From: Chromatiales bacterium (ex Bugula neritina AB1) | GTDB lineage: Bacteria; Pseudomonadota; Gammaproteobacteria; Granulosicoccales; Granulosicoccaceae | Assembly: GCA_001730015.1 (NCBI GenBank) | Contig: MDLA01000001.1 | Span: 1-34,254, forward strand | Reading direction: 5' to 3' | Length of the DNA stretch: 34,254 nt | In this document: piece after piece, positions 26,016 to 34,254 of the stretch | Numbering within the stretch: the stretch's first letter is position 1 | How the letters are laid out: each line of letters starts with the position of its first letter | Position numbers and translations under genes: made by a program | The notes under the pieces: generated by a model | Told to the model about the DNA's origin: nothing | Seen by the model: the letters and a program-made list of their open reading frames with translations, nothing else | Database searches by the model: none

Positions 26016-26921
26016 TTAACTGGCTATCGGCAACTGGTTAGACAGCAGCCATTGCCACACGCTGCCGGTTACCCGGCCGGTATCACGTTGTAAGCGCATG
26101 GCACAGATATCAATTGACAGCGCTGGCAAAACGTCGCTTAAATCAACCAGGGTTGCATTGGCCAGAGCTACTTTTGCGAGCGACCGCGGAACCCAGGCAA
26201 TGCCGATACCGGAAAGAGCAAATTGCAGCGCGGCCGTTGTTAAACCGGTTTCAGCGATCCACTGTAACTGCTGACGGGTATCGATGTCAGGCATGATTTC
26301 CTCGTTGAACAGCCGCCCCAGAAATACGTCGTCAGGGTAGCGGATGACATCGAGTCGGGTGCGCCCGGCGATACGTGTGGCGCTGGTGGAAGAAGTTGCT
26401 GAAATAACCGGTATTAGTTCATCGCTGCCGACAACGCTGCTTTCAACAAATTCGCCGTGGGTGTCCAAGGCTTCTTTTTTTGCCTGATAGGTTAAAACAA
26501 TATCGGCCTTGCCGGTAACTAAAAGCGCAAAGCATTCGTCGCGATTAGCAGAGCGCAAGCGAATTCTCGATTCCGCCTGATCCGAAAGTACCTTCACTAG
26601 CTGCGGAGCCACTGCGGTGCTGATCGCATGCTGGCAGGCCAGAACCAGTATGGGCTCGGCGGGTTCTGCACGCTTGAGCTCTATAGCAAGATCGCGCAGC
26701 GATTGCGCTACCTGGCGGATTTTCGTTTCACTTTCAAGCACCGAGGGTTTCAATTGCAACGGTTTTCGATCGCGATCAAAAAGATCTGCGCCGATATAGC
26801 GTTCAATCGCCTGAATGCGACGTGAAAACGCCGGTTGTGTGAGAAAACGCTCCTTCGATGCCTCGCTCAGTGAGCCGGTGCGGATCACTGCCAGTATATC
26901 GTCCAGCCATTCAAGCTTCAC
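26016..26921 (-). CDS. LysR-family regulator, likely of the divergent cuyA operon
   Basis: About 301 residues. An N-terminal helix-turn-helix (LEWLDDILAVIRTGSLSEAS..., TQPAFSRRIQAIE) is followed by a typical effector-binding domain. The frame stays open far upstream and even overlaps cuyA. I chose the GTG at 26921 because it matches where LysR proteins usually begin and is preceded by AAAGAGAC. It also leaves the palindrome at 26933-26955 in the leader instead of in coding sequence. ATGs at 26951 or 26966 are alternatives. The gene diverges from cuyA with about 113 bp between starts, the classic LysR layout. Confidence 0.85.
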   Translation of the reverse strand: MKLEWLDDILAVIRTGSLSEASKERFLTQPAFSRRIQAIERYIGADLFDRDRKPLQLKPSVLESETKIRQVAQSLRDLAIELKRAEPAEPILVLACQHAISTAVAPQLVKVLSDQAESRIRLRSANRDECFALLVTGKADIVLTYQAKKEALDTHGEFVESSVVGSDELIPVISATSSTSATRIAGRTRLDVIRYPDDVFLGRLFNEEIMPDIDTRQQLQWIAETGLTTAALQFALSGIGIAWVPRSLAKVALANATLVDLSDVLPALSIDICAMRLQRDTGRVTGSVWQWLLSNQLPIAS

Positions 26922-26932
26922 ATCTGTCTCTT

Positions 26933-26955
26933 TAATATGCGCTTTGTGCATATTA
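26933..26955. promoter_or_regulatory. LysR-type operator (T-N11-A palindrome)
   Basis: TAATATGC (26933-26940) and GCATATTA (26948-26955) are perfect 8-bp inverted repeats with a 7-base spacer. They contain the LysR consensus T-N11-A (T at 26938, A at 26950). The site lies 12 bases before the regulator's proposed GTG, so it suits autoregulation and control of cuyA. A second, weaker symmetric site (TTGCGCAA, 26973-26980) lies closer to cuyA. Confidence 0.65.
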
Positions 26956-27034
26956 GCAAACTTCATTTGCAATTGCGCAAAAAGTCCATCAACGGTACTT
27001 TCAAGCCATCTTCCGAAACAGAGCAGAAATAACC

Positions 27035-28060
27035 GTGCATTTATCCCGCTTTCCCCGCGTGCATCTAGCCCATTTACCCACCCCGCTGGAGAAACTAGAC
27101 CGACTGTCAAAAGAGCTCGGTGGGCCTGAGATCTGGATCAAACGTGACGATTGCACCGGGCTCTCAACCGGCGGCAACAAAACCCGCAAACTCGAGTTTC
27201 TGATGGCGGAAGCTCAGCAGCAGGGGGCCGATCTGGTCATGACCCAGGGCGCAACGCAATCGAACCACGCACGACAAACAGCGGCGTTCTCTGCAAAACT
27301 TGGCATGGACTGTCACCTGCTACTGGAGGATCGAACCGGCTACGAAGACAGCAACTACAACTTCAACGGCAATGTACTTCTGGATCATCTGCACGGGGCT
27401 ACAACAGAGACTCGTGCAGGCGGAATGGATATGCACGCCGAAATGGAAAAAGTCGCCGAGACAATTCGCGCGAGCGGTAAAAAAGTCTTCACCATTCCGG
27501 GCGGCGGCTCTAACCCGACCGGCGCTCTCGGCTACGTTAATTGCGCGCTTGAGCTGCTGTCACAGGCGAACAATCAGAGTCTGCGAATCGACCATATTGT
27601 TCATGCTACAGGAAGCGCGGGCACACAGGCCGGGCTGATCGTCGGACTCAAAGCCATGAACGCCAATATCCCCTTGCTAGGTGTGGGCGTTCGCGCTCCG
27701 AAGGAAGCACAGGAAAACAGTGTGTTTAAACTGGCCGAGGCTACGGCTGAGAAACTCGGCTGTCCAGGCGTTGTGCAACGCGGCGATGTAGTCGCCAATA
27801 CCGACTACGTCGGCGAAGGTTACGGCTTCCCGGCCCCCTCCACTATAGAGGCGATCAAAATGTTCAGCCAGCTGGAGAGCATTCTGCTCGATCCGGTTTA
27901 CTCAGGCAAAGGCGCTGCCGGTCTGATTGATCTGATCCGCAAGGGACACTTCAGTAAAAATGATCGCGTCGTTTTTCTACACACCGGCGGAGCCGCTGCC
28001 CTGTTCGGATATACACGCGCATTTGAAGATCTCATGAGCCACAGCAGCCCCGTGGCATAG
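27035..28060 (+). CDS. cuyA: L-cysteate sulfo-lyase (CuyA)-like PLP enzyme
   Basis: 341 residues of the ACC deaminase/D-cysteine desulfhydrase fold. The N-terminus ([38 protein letters not shown]) is as I recall it for CuyA. Lys49 in GGNKTRKLE is the likely PLP lysine, with [10 protein letters not shown] next to it. CuyA converts L-cysteate to pyruvate, ammonium and sulfite. The start is GTG, downstream of GAGCAG. D-cysteine desulfhydrase is the main alternative, since the two cannot be told apart by motif alone. No sulfite exporter or sulfite dehydrogenase is in the window. A quaternary-amine transporter follows, which is not the expected cysteate importer. Confidence 0.78.
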   Translation: MHLSRFPRVHLAHLPTPLEKLDRLSKELGGPEIWIKRDDCTGLSTGGNKTRKLEFLMAEAQQQGADLVMTQGATQSNHARQTAAFSAKLGMDCHLLLEDRTGYEDSNYNFNGNVLLDHLHGATTETRAGGMDMHAEMEKVAETIRASGKKVFTIPGGGSNPTGALGYVNCALELLSQANNQSLRIDHIVHATGSAGTQAGLIVGLKAMNANIPLLGVGVRAPKEAQENSVFKLAEATAEKLGCPGVVQRGDVVANTDYVGEGYGFPAPSTIEAIKMFSQLESILLDPVYSGKGAAGLIDLIRKGHFSKNDRVVFLHTGGAAALFGYTRAFEDLMSHSSPVA

Positions 28061-28075
28061 AACCATCGTTTTACG

Positions 28076-28105
28076 CAACTGACAACAACGGTCAGTTGTA
28101 TTTTT
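28076..28105 (+). terminator. Terminator/attenuator between cuyA and the transporter operon
   Basis: CAACTGAC (28076-28083), a 7-base loop and GTCAGTTG (28091-28098) are followed by TATTTTT. The stem is perfect. It may end cuyA mRNA wholly or partly, so the transporter genes could have separate or reduced transcription. Confidence 0.7.
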
Positions 28106-28137
28106 ACAGAGCAACAACCCACTAGAGGAATCCACTG

Positions 28138-29097
28138 ATGAAAAAAACCCTTCTTCCAATTCTCGCCGCCGGTGCGCTGGCCGTGAGCGCCTCTTCGGTG
28201 AAAGCCGAAAGCGTCAATATAGGTGCCCCGGCCTGGACCGGCGCGCAGGCAATCGCCCACCTCATTCAGGAGATTGTCGTCTCCAAAATGGGCGGAACTG
28301 CGGATCTGGTACCAGGCAACAACGGTGCGATCTTTCAGGCGATGGATCAGGGCAAAGGCGATATAGATGTTCACCCCGACGTCTGGCTGCCGAACCAGGA
28401 GAGCTTCACTAAAAAATATGTCGATGGCGCGGGCACCGTTACATTGAGCAGCAACAGCTACGAAGGCAAGCAGAGCTTTTGCGTGTCTAAAGCGTTTTCA
28501 GAAGAACACGGTGTTACTTCTATTTTCGATCTGGCTCGCCCCGAAATTGCAAGCCTGATGGACAGCGACGGCAACGGTGCCGGAGAGATCTGGATAGGCG
28601 CGCCGGGCTGGGCTTCAGCCAATGTTAACGAAGTGAAGGTTCGTGACTACGGCCTGATGCCTTTCATGGAGCCTATCCGCGCTGATCAGGCGGTGATGAC
28701 AGCACGCGTTGGCGACGCGATTAAAAAAGGCGAAGGCTATGCTTTCTACTGCTACTCTCCCCATGCAATCTGGTTCCAGCACGATATAGTCCGTCTGGAA
28801 GAGCCTGCATTTGATCCGGAACAATACATTGCACTGCAACCGTCAGATGATCCGGACTGGTTCGAAAAGTCAAAGGTGATGACAGAAGACGCGTTGAAGC
28901 AGGTTCAGATCGCCTACTCCAATTCACTTAAAGATCGCTCACCCGCGATTGCCGAGCTGCTGGAAAATATCGCGCTGGACGGCGAGACAGTCAGCAGCTT
29001 TGCTTTCGAAATTGAAGGCGGTAAAGACGCTGCGACCGTAGCCAAAGAATGGGTAGCGGCCAACGAAAAGCGCGTCGACTCATGGCTGGGCCTATAG
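28138..29097 (+). CDS. proX: Glycine betaine/proline-type ABC substrate-binding protein
   Basis: 319 residues of the OpuAC/ProX family. A Sec signal peptide (1-23, cleavage after VKA) precedes the binding domain. Several tryptophans sit in family positions (GAPAWTGAQ, HPDVWLPNQ, GAPGWASANV, PHAIWFQ), as expected for an aromatic cage that holds a trimethylammonium head group. GAGGAA precedes the ATG. It is the first gene of a proX-V-W set. The exact ligand could be glycine betaine, choline or a phosphonate analogue; the downstream tmpA/tmpB genes favour the last. Confidence 0.85.
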   Translation: MKKTLLPILAAGALAVSASSVKAESVNIGAPAWTGAQAIAHLIQEIVVSKMGGTADLVPGNNGAIFQAMDQGKGDIDVHPDVWLPNQESFTKKYVDGAGTVTLSSNSYEGKQSFCVSKAFSEEHGVTSIFDLARPEIASLMDSDGNGAGEIWIGAPGWASANVNEVKVRDYGLMPFMEPIRADQAVMTARVGDAIKKGEGYAFYCYSPHAIWFQHDIVRLEEPAFDPEQYIALQPSDDPDWFEKSKVMTEDALKQVQIAYSNSLKDRSPAIAELLENIALDGETVSSFAFEIEGGKDAATVAKEWVAANEKRVDSWLGL

Positions 29098-29120
29098 TAG
29101 TCCAGTAGTCAATAGCTGTG

Positions 29121-29149
29121 CTAGCGCCCTTATAGAATATGGGCGCTAG
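29121..29149 (+). terminator. Intercistronic stem-loop between proX and proV
   Basis: CTAGCGCCC (29121-29129) and GGGCGCTAG (29141-29149) form a perfect 9-bp stem with an 11-base loop and no T-tract. Such stem-loops after binding-protein genes commonly protect the upstream mRNA so that binding protein exceeds the membrane parts. Confidence 0.6.
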
Positions 29150-29212
29150 AACAATCCGGGTCGCAGTTCTCCCTGGCACTCTGATTAATTACCTCCCTGC
29201 TGGCTAGCACTT

Positions 29213-30283
29213 ATGCCTTTTGAAAACTCTCAAGCTGGTGCCGACACGCCCGCCATTGTCATCAAAGATGTCTGGAAGATCTTTGGCGACAATGCCAGCG
29301 ATGCACTTGCTGCAATAAAAAATGAAAACCTCGGTAAGTCTGAAGTTCTGTCGCAGTACAACTGTGTGGTCGGGGTTGCAGACGTCAGCTTCGATGTAAA
29401 ACACGGCGAAATATTCTGTGTTATGGGCCTGTCCGGCAGCGGCAAGTCTACGCTGGTCCGGCATATCAACCGCTTACTGGAACCGACGGCCGGCTCTATA
29501 ATCGTCAACGGTGACGACGTTATGGCATTTAGCCAGAGCGAACTTCGTCGCTATCGCAACGAACATATAGCCATGGTATTCCAGAACTTTGCGCTGATGC
29601 CGCATCGATCAGTGCTCGATAACATTGCCATGCCACTTGAAATACGCGGGCTGAATAAAAACCAGCGACTGGAAATAGCACGCAAGAATCTCGCGATGGT
29701 CGAGCTTGGTGGCTGGGGTAACAAATTTGCCCATGAACTGTCAGGCGGCATGCAACAGCGTGTCGGCCTGGCGCGAGCGCTCGCCTCCGACCCCGAAGTA
29801 CTCCTCATGGATGAACCGTTCAGCGCACTCGATCCGCTCATCCGGCGGCAACTGCAGGACGAATTCATGAAGCTCTCTGCAGTAATGAATAAGACCACCG
29901 TTTTTATCACTCACGATCTGGACGAAGCCGTTCGCATCGGTGATCGCATTGCCATCATGCGTGACGGCCGATTGGTTCAGGTGGGCACACCCGAGGAGAT
30001 TGTGATGAATCCGGCCGACGATTACGTGGCCGATTTTGTCGCCGGTATCTCGCGACTGAAAGTGGTGAAAGCGCATGCGGTAATGACGCCGGCAACAGCA
30101 GACACCGCGCTACCGGACAATACCCCCACGTTCGATCCGGAGACCAGTCTGAGCGCCCTGATCACAGCAGCCATCGCTCATGACGGCCCGCTGCGCATCG
30201 CCGATAACAATGGCAGCACGGTCGGCACAATCAACAAGGCGAGCTTGCTTAAAACCGTGATTGAAGGAACCGAAACCTCATGA
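29213..30283 (+). CDS. proV: Glycine betaine/proline-type ABC ATPase
   Basis: 356 residues. A ProV-type N-terminus with the family insertion before the core strand is followed by Walker A GLSGSGKST, Q-loop MVFQNFALMPH, signature LSGGMQQR, Walker B VLLMDEPFSALD and the switch His in ITHDLDEA. About 70 C-terminal residues resemble one CBS-like module rather than the two of ProV/OpuA. It energises import by ProX/ProW. No obvious ribosome site precedes the ATG. Confidence 0.92.
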   Translation: MPFENSQAGADTPAIVIKDVWKIFGDNASDALAAIKNENLGKSEVLSQYNCVVGVADVSFDVKHGEIFCVMGLSGSGKSTLVRHINRLLEPTAGSIIVNGDDVMAFSQSELRRYRNEHIAMVFQNFALMPHRSVLDNIAMPLEIRGLNKNQRLEIARKNLAMVELGGWGNKFAHELSGGMQQRVGLARALASDPEVLLMDEPFSALDPLIRRQLQDEFMKLSAVMNKTTVFITHDLDEAVRIGDRIAIMRDGRLVQVGTPEEIVMNPADDYVADFVAGISRLKVVKAHAVMTPATADTALPDNTPTFDPETSLSALITAAIAHDGPLRIADNNGSTVGTINKASLLKTVIEGTETS

Positions 30284-31797
30284 ATCGCACTACCGATTAC
30301 CTCAGTAATGATTCTGAAGAGGAAAACTACCCGGAACTCATTCGCGAGTTTGTCACCACCAACCCGCAGTATTATCAGTCGCGCTTTGAGAAGATCGGCG
30401 CCAGCACCGGATTCAGCTGGACTTTCAACCTGAGTGCGGCACTGCTCGGCCCGATCTGGTATGGCATGCGAAGCTTGTGGTCATGGGGACTGCCGTTTTT
30501 ACTGCTTGAAATTTTTGCGTTTATACAAATTGCCCGTGGCGCATTCGGCAATATGGCAGCTGGTGCGATGTCACGCATTACCCAGATTGAAGGTACGCTG
30601 GAATTCAGACGCAAGCAGCTGGCAGCGGCAGTTGAAAAGCAGGCCGATAACGTTGCCGTGTTCGAGCGCGCCATCGCCTCTCTGGAAACAGCCATTATAG
30701 ACATTCAAGCCGAAGCGGCGGCCGCGGCGGCCTCGGCACCACGAATTGTTATGGCAGGCTTTTCAATGCTGCTGGTGGTGAAACTGATCGAAGGTATACT
30801 GGCTAACCCGATTCTGGAAAGACGCTATTTCAACTGGCTCTCAAACAGACAGATAAGCTCGGGGCTAAATTCGCTTCGAACATCAGTCAGTGCAGGCTTT
30901 GTTGCGCTGGTTACCACCGTCAGCGTGCTCGGTTTTGCATTCCCCAACCGGTTCAAATCACTTAGCGAGTTTCCAACAACAGACAACGTACGCCTGACAG
31001 CTATCAGCTGGGTTGAAAAGTTATTCAATGTGATGACCGAAAAGGGTGACTGGATCTTCACCATTATTACCCGCGGTATCCGCTGGGTACTGGACAGCCT
31101 GGAACTGGTGTTTGTCGGCACTCCCTGGATAGTGGTCGCCAGTTTTATTATCCTGCTTACGGCGCTCTCAGCCGGCCGCCGCGCCGCTATTTTCGCTGCT
31201 GCTTTTCTCGCCTATATGGGGTTTCTGGGTTTCTGGGAGAAAGCCATGACGACCCTGGCGCTACTCGGTACCGCAGCCGTGCTGAGTATTCTTATCGGCA
31301 TACCGCTGGGTCTATTTTGCGCTCGTCGCCCGCGACTCTATAGTGTTATCCGGCCAATCATGGATTTTATGCAAACCATGCCGGCCTTTGTTTTCATGAT
31401 TCCGGTGATTGCATTTTTCGGTACCGGAAAGCCTGCAGCCGTTGTCACCACGATGATCTTCGGCGGCACCCCGGTTGTGCGATTCACCGTACTCGGCCTG
31501 CGTGGTGTGCCGGAATCTATACGCGAAGCCGCTATCGCGTATGGTGCGTCGAAGTGGTACCTGCTTAAAAAGGTAGACTTACCTCTGGCCGCTCCTTCGA
31601 TTCTTGCCGGTATCAATCAGACCATCATGCTGAGTCTCGCCATGGTTGTGGTCGCCTCACTGATTGGTGCAAAGGGGCTCGGCGAAGATGTGCTCGAAGC
31701 CCTGCAGTATGCTTCTGTCGGTCAGGGTATTCTAGCCGGATTTGCCATTCTTTTCTGCGCCATGATCCTGGACCGCGTTGTTCAGGGGAAACGATAG
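30280..31797 (+). CDS. proW: ProW-type ABC permease with extra N-terminal DUF2628-like domain
   Basis: 505 residues, longer than a plain ProW (about 350). Residues 20-90 resemble DUF2628 (FSWTFNLSAALLGPIWYGMRSLW and a membrane helix), and 100-155 form an Ala/Glu-rich probable coiled coil. Further helices follow, and then the binding-protein-dependent permease domain (about 315-500) with the EAA loop (GVPESIREAAIAYGAS). It overlaps proV by four bases (ATGA). The added N-terminal part is probably cytoplasmic and membrane-tethered. It may be regulatory, but its role is unknown. Confidence 0.88.
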   Translation: MNRTTDYLSNDSEEENYPELIREFVTTNPQYYQSRFEKIGASTGFSWTFNLSAALLGPIWYGMRSLWSWGLPFLLLEIFAFIQIARGAFGNMAAGAMSRITQIEGTLEFRRKQLAAAVEKQADNVAVFERAIASLETAIIDIQAEAAAAAASAPRIVMAGFSMLLVVKLIEGILANPILERRYFNWLSNRQISSGLNSLRTSVSAGFVALVTTVSVLGFAFPNRFKSLSEFPTTDNVRLTAISWVEKLFNVMTEKGDWIFTIITRGIRWVLDSLELVFVGTPWIVVASFIILLTALSAGRRAAIFAAAFLAYMGFLGFWEKAMTTLALLGTAAVLSILIGIPLGLFCARRPRLYSVIRPIMDFMQTMPAFVFMIPVIAFFGTGKPAAVVTTMIFGGTPVVRFTVLGLRGVPESIREAAIAYGASKWYLLKKVDLPLAAPSILAGINQTIMLSLAMVVVASLIGAKGLGEDVLEALQYASVGQGILAGFAILFCAMILDRVVQGKR

Positions 31798-31873
31798 AAA
31801 TTATTATAAGCAATGCCCCCGGGCTTTATCCAGGCGCGAGCAGCCGCTACAATAATGGCCATCTTCTCAGTAA

Positions 31874-33112
<1,239 letters not shown>

Positions 33113-33140
33113 CCGGATCGCAAATCAAGAGCGCACCCAC

Positions 33141-33746
33141 ATGAGTACAAGCGACTTCTCCAGCCTCACTCAACAGAATATTGTCGCATTTCTAGACGAT
33201 ATATTCACACGCCGTGGTGGTGAGGAATATCTGGGAGAACCGGTCACCATGGCGCAACACATGCTGCAGGGAGCAACCGAGGCCGAGCAATTGGGGCTGG
33301 ACGAGACTATTATTGTCGCCGCCCTGCTCCATGATATAGGCCACTTTACCAGTGAGTTCGGCACCTTTACTTTGCAGGATACCGAAGACCGGTTTCATGA
33401 GGAAGCTGGGGCTCAAGTGCTCGGTGGTTTTTTCCCGTCACGCGTGACCGATTGCGTTCGCTTTCACGTTGCCGCGAAGCGATATTTATGCGCTACCAGG
33501 CCCGCGTATTTTGATGAATTGTCAGAGGCCTCGGTACATTCTCTCAATCTTCAGGGCGGCCCGATGAACGAAGACGAGGTGCGTGAGTTTGAAGAAAATC
33601 CCAATCTCGAAGATATCATTCAGGTACGAATTCTGGATGACGGCGGCAAGCACCCGGACATGATCACAAAGCCATTTGCACACTTTGCACCGATGGTGCA
33701 GCGGGTTGTCGATGCCCACTTTGCTTCTGCGGCGCAATCTCACTAA
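33141..33746 (+). CDS. tmpB: TmpB-like HD-domain mixed-valence diiron oxygenase (PhnZ family)
   Basis: 201 residues, similar to PhnZ throughout. The predicted diiron ligands are His40, His64-Asp65 (LLHDIG), His86, His109 and Asp166. Tyr30 and Glu33 in YLGE match the PhnZ Tyr/Glu pair that gates the open iron site. Lys113 (HVAAKRYL) and the QGGPM segment (138-142) are also shared. PhnZ/TmpB enzymes use O2 to split the C-P bond of 1-hydroxyphosphonates. TmpB yields glycine betaine and phosphate from the TmpA product. Automated annotation often calls such proteins plain HD phosphohydrolases, which would be wrong here. AAGAG precedes the ATG. Confidence 0.85.
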   Translation: MSTSDFSSLTQQNIVAFLDDIFTRRGGEEYLGEPVTMAQHMLQGATEAEQLGLDETIIVAALLHDIGHFTSEFGTFTLQDTEDRFHEEAGAQVLGGFFPSRVTDCVRFHVAAKRYLCATRPAYFDELSEASVHSLNLQGGPMNEDEVREFEENPNLEDIIQVRILDDGGKHPDMITKPFAHFAPMVQRVVDAHFASAAQSH

Positions 33747-33868
33747 CGGGAGAAAAGCCAGCGACTCATCTACCCTGGATGTTTTGAGTGGCAATATATC
33801 GCGCAAATGAGCCAGATTTTGTCAGATTTCACAAAAGAACCCCTGCACCGAAAAATAGCACGGATGGT

Positions 33869-33924
33869 AACCCGATGCGTGAGCGAGGAATGCCGCTTAT
33901 AGAGCTTCGCTGAGGCGTCGGGTT
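33869..33924. repeat. Palindromic intergenic repeat
   Basis: AACCCGATGC (33869-33878) pairs with GCGTCGGGTT (33915-33924) with a single G-T wobble. AGCGA (33882-33886) and TCGCT (33907-33911) pair inside it. The AACCCGAYGC arm is typical of proteobacterial REP-like repeats. It may also serve as the transcription end for tmpB, as nothing better is present. Confidence 0.5.
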
Positions 33925-33972
33925 TCACTGTAAGCTACTCGCCAAATTCTGAATAGTTGCAAAAGGTTAAGT

Positions 33973-33992
33973 ATCTACAATAAATTGTAGAT
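33973..33992. repeat. Small perfect hairpin
   Basis: ATCTACAA (33973-33980) and TTGTAGAT (33985-33992) pair around TAAA. There is no T-tract and no adjacent gene; it stands 16 bases before the element at 34009. Confidence 0.4.
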
Positions 33993-34008
33993 TCGAGGCA
34001 GGCCTCAC

Positions 34009-34174
34009 CTGGGAGCCTGTCCGAGAATGAGGGTCGTAGCGAGGATGTGAGATTTTGCGTCAGGTATTGAGATCGATTTGGGCGAATAGTTATTCATATT
34101 CAACCAAATCGATCGCAATGGCTGGCCAAAAGATCGCGTCCGCAGTAGATCCCAGTTCTCGGACAGGCTCCCAG
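34009..34174. repeat. ~166-bp terminal-inverted-repeat element, copy B
   Basis: The ends (34009-34027 and 34156-34174) are perfect 19-bp inverted repeats. Inside, GATCGATTTGG (34071-34081) pairs with CCAAATCGATC (34104-34114), enclosing a small hairpin GAATA/TATTC (34084-34088 with 34097-34101). Conserved blocks shared with copy A at 215-386 are GTAGCGAGGAT, GTGAGATTT, GGGCG..TAGT.ATTC, GAT.GCGT and TCCGCAGTAG. The stems differ in sequence from copy A but stay paired. Confidence 0.8.
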
Positions 34175-34211
34175 TTACGTCGTTTAGCGTACTCTAGACT
34201 CTAGCCAAAGC

Positions 34212-34244
34212 GGGAGTCCCCCCGGCTATGCCGGGGAGGCACCC
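34212..34244. repeat. GC-rich hairpin at window end, possible IS200-like end or terminator
   Basis: CCCCGGC (34220-34226) and GCCGGGG (34230-34236) pair around TAT. Outer GGG (34212-34214) and CCC (34242-34244) extend the foot imperfectly. Hairpins of this style (GGCTATGCC tip) occur at the ends of IS200/IS605-like elements. The window ends 10 bases later, so no transposase could be checked. Confidence 0.4.
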
Positions 34245-34254
34245 AACGTTTGAC

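Noticed and set aside
27035..28060. ACC deaminase or D-cysteine desulfhydrase as the primary name
   Set aside because: The N-terminal and PLP-lysine segments match what I recall of CuyA more closely; kept as an alternative in the entry.

Overview
The window reads as the chromosome of a heterotrophic, probably marine gammaproteobacterium. The basis is a complete Na+-translocating NADH:quinone oxidoreductase (nqrABCDEF) operon with its maturation genes, a fused TRAP permease, gammaproteobacterial-looking intergenic palindromes, and catabolic genes for small marine organic N, P and S compounds. No rRNA, tRNA, CRISPR array or complete transposase gene was seen. Taxonomy below class is not supportable from sequence alone.

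Layout. (1) 1-2216: a possible gene 3' end, a ~170-bp terminal-inverted-repeat element, a MerR regulator divergent from a COG0523 (CobW-like) GTPase, and a remnant resembling the 3' end of a second COG0523 gene. (2) 2222-10000, minus strand: nqrA-B-C-D-E-F, apbE (FMN transferase), nqrM and a two-CBS-domain protein, tightly packed. (3) 10001-10552: non-coding, with a terminator and a long-armed palindromic repeat. (4) 10553-13274, minus: an OsmC-like protein and a 4TM/12TM fused TRAP permease without a binding protein. (5) 13440-22871, minus: an almost gapless eight-gene run: PhyH-type dioxygenase, sugar-phosphate nucleotidyltransferase, APH-fold kinase, haloalkane dehalogenase, methylsuccinyl-CoA-dehydrogenase-like enzyme, mesaconyl-CoA C1-C4 CoA transferase-like enzyme, a membrane-anchored TIR protein and a large exported coiled-coil protein of unknown function. 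(6) 23214-24563, plus: a large acidic protein with a divergent J domain. (7) 24770-33746: an enolase-superfamily enzyme and a LysR regulator (minus) diverge from cuyA (cysteate sulfo-lyase-like), a ProU-type quaternary-amine ABC transporter whose permease carries an extra N-terminal domain, and a tmpA-tmpB-like oxygenase pair. (8) 33747-34254: non-coding, with several palindromes including a second copy of the terminal-inverted-repeat element.

How the genes fit together. The right-hand block looks like a scavenging island. The ProU-type transporter would import a trimethylammonium compound. The TmpA-like hydroxylase and TmpB-like (PhnZ-type HD) oxygenase would turn 2-trimethylaminoethylphosphonate into glycine betaine and phosphate. 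CuyA would release sulfite and ammonium from cysteate. The middle run couples two enzymes on either side of mesaconyl-CoA with a dehalogenase and, unexpectedly, a TIR-domain protein plus an exported partner.

The most unusual signals are: the two ~170-bp elements near the window ends, whose paired arms differ in sequence but keep their pairing while unpaired blocks stay conserved; the TIR/exported-protein pair at the tail of a metabolic operon; and the cuyA-ProU-tmpAB neighbourhood.
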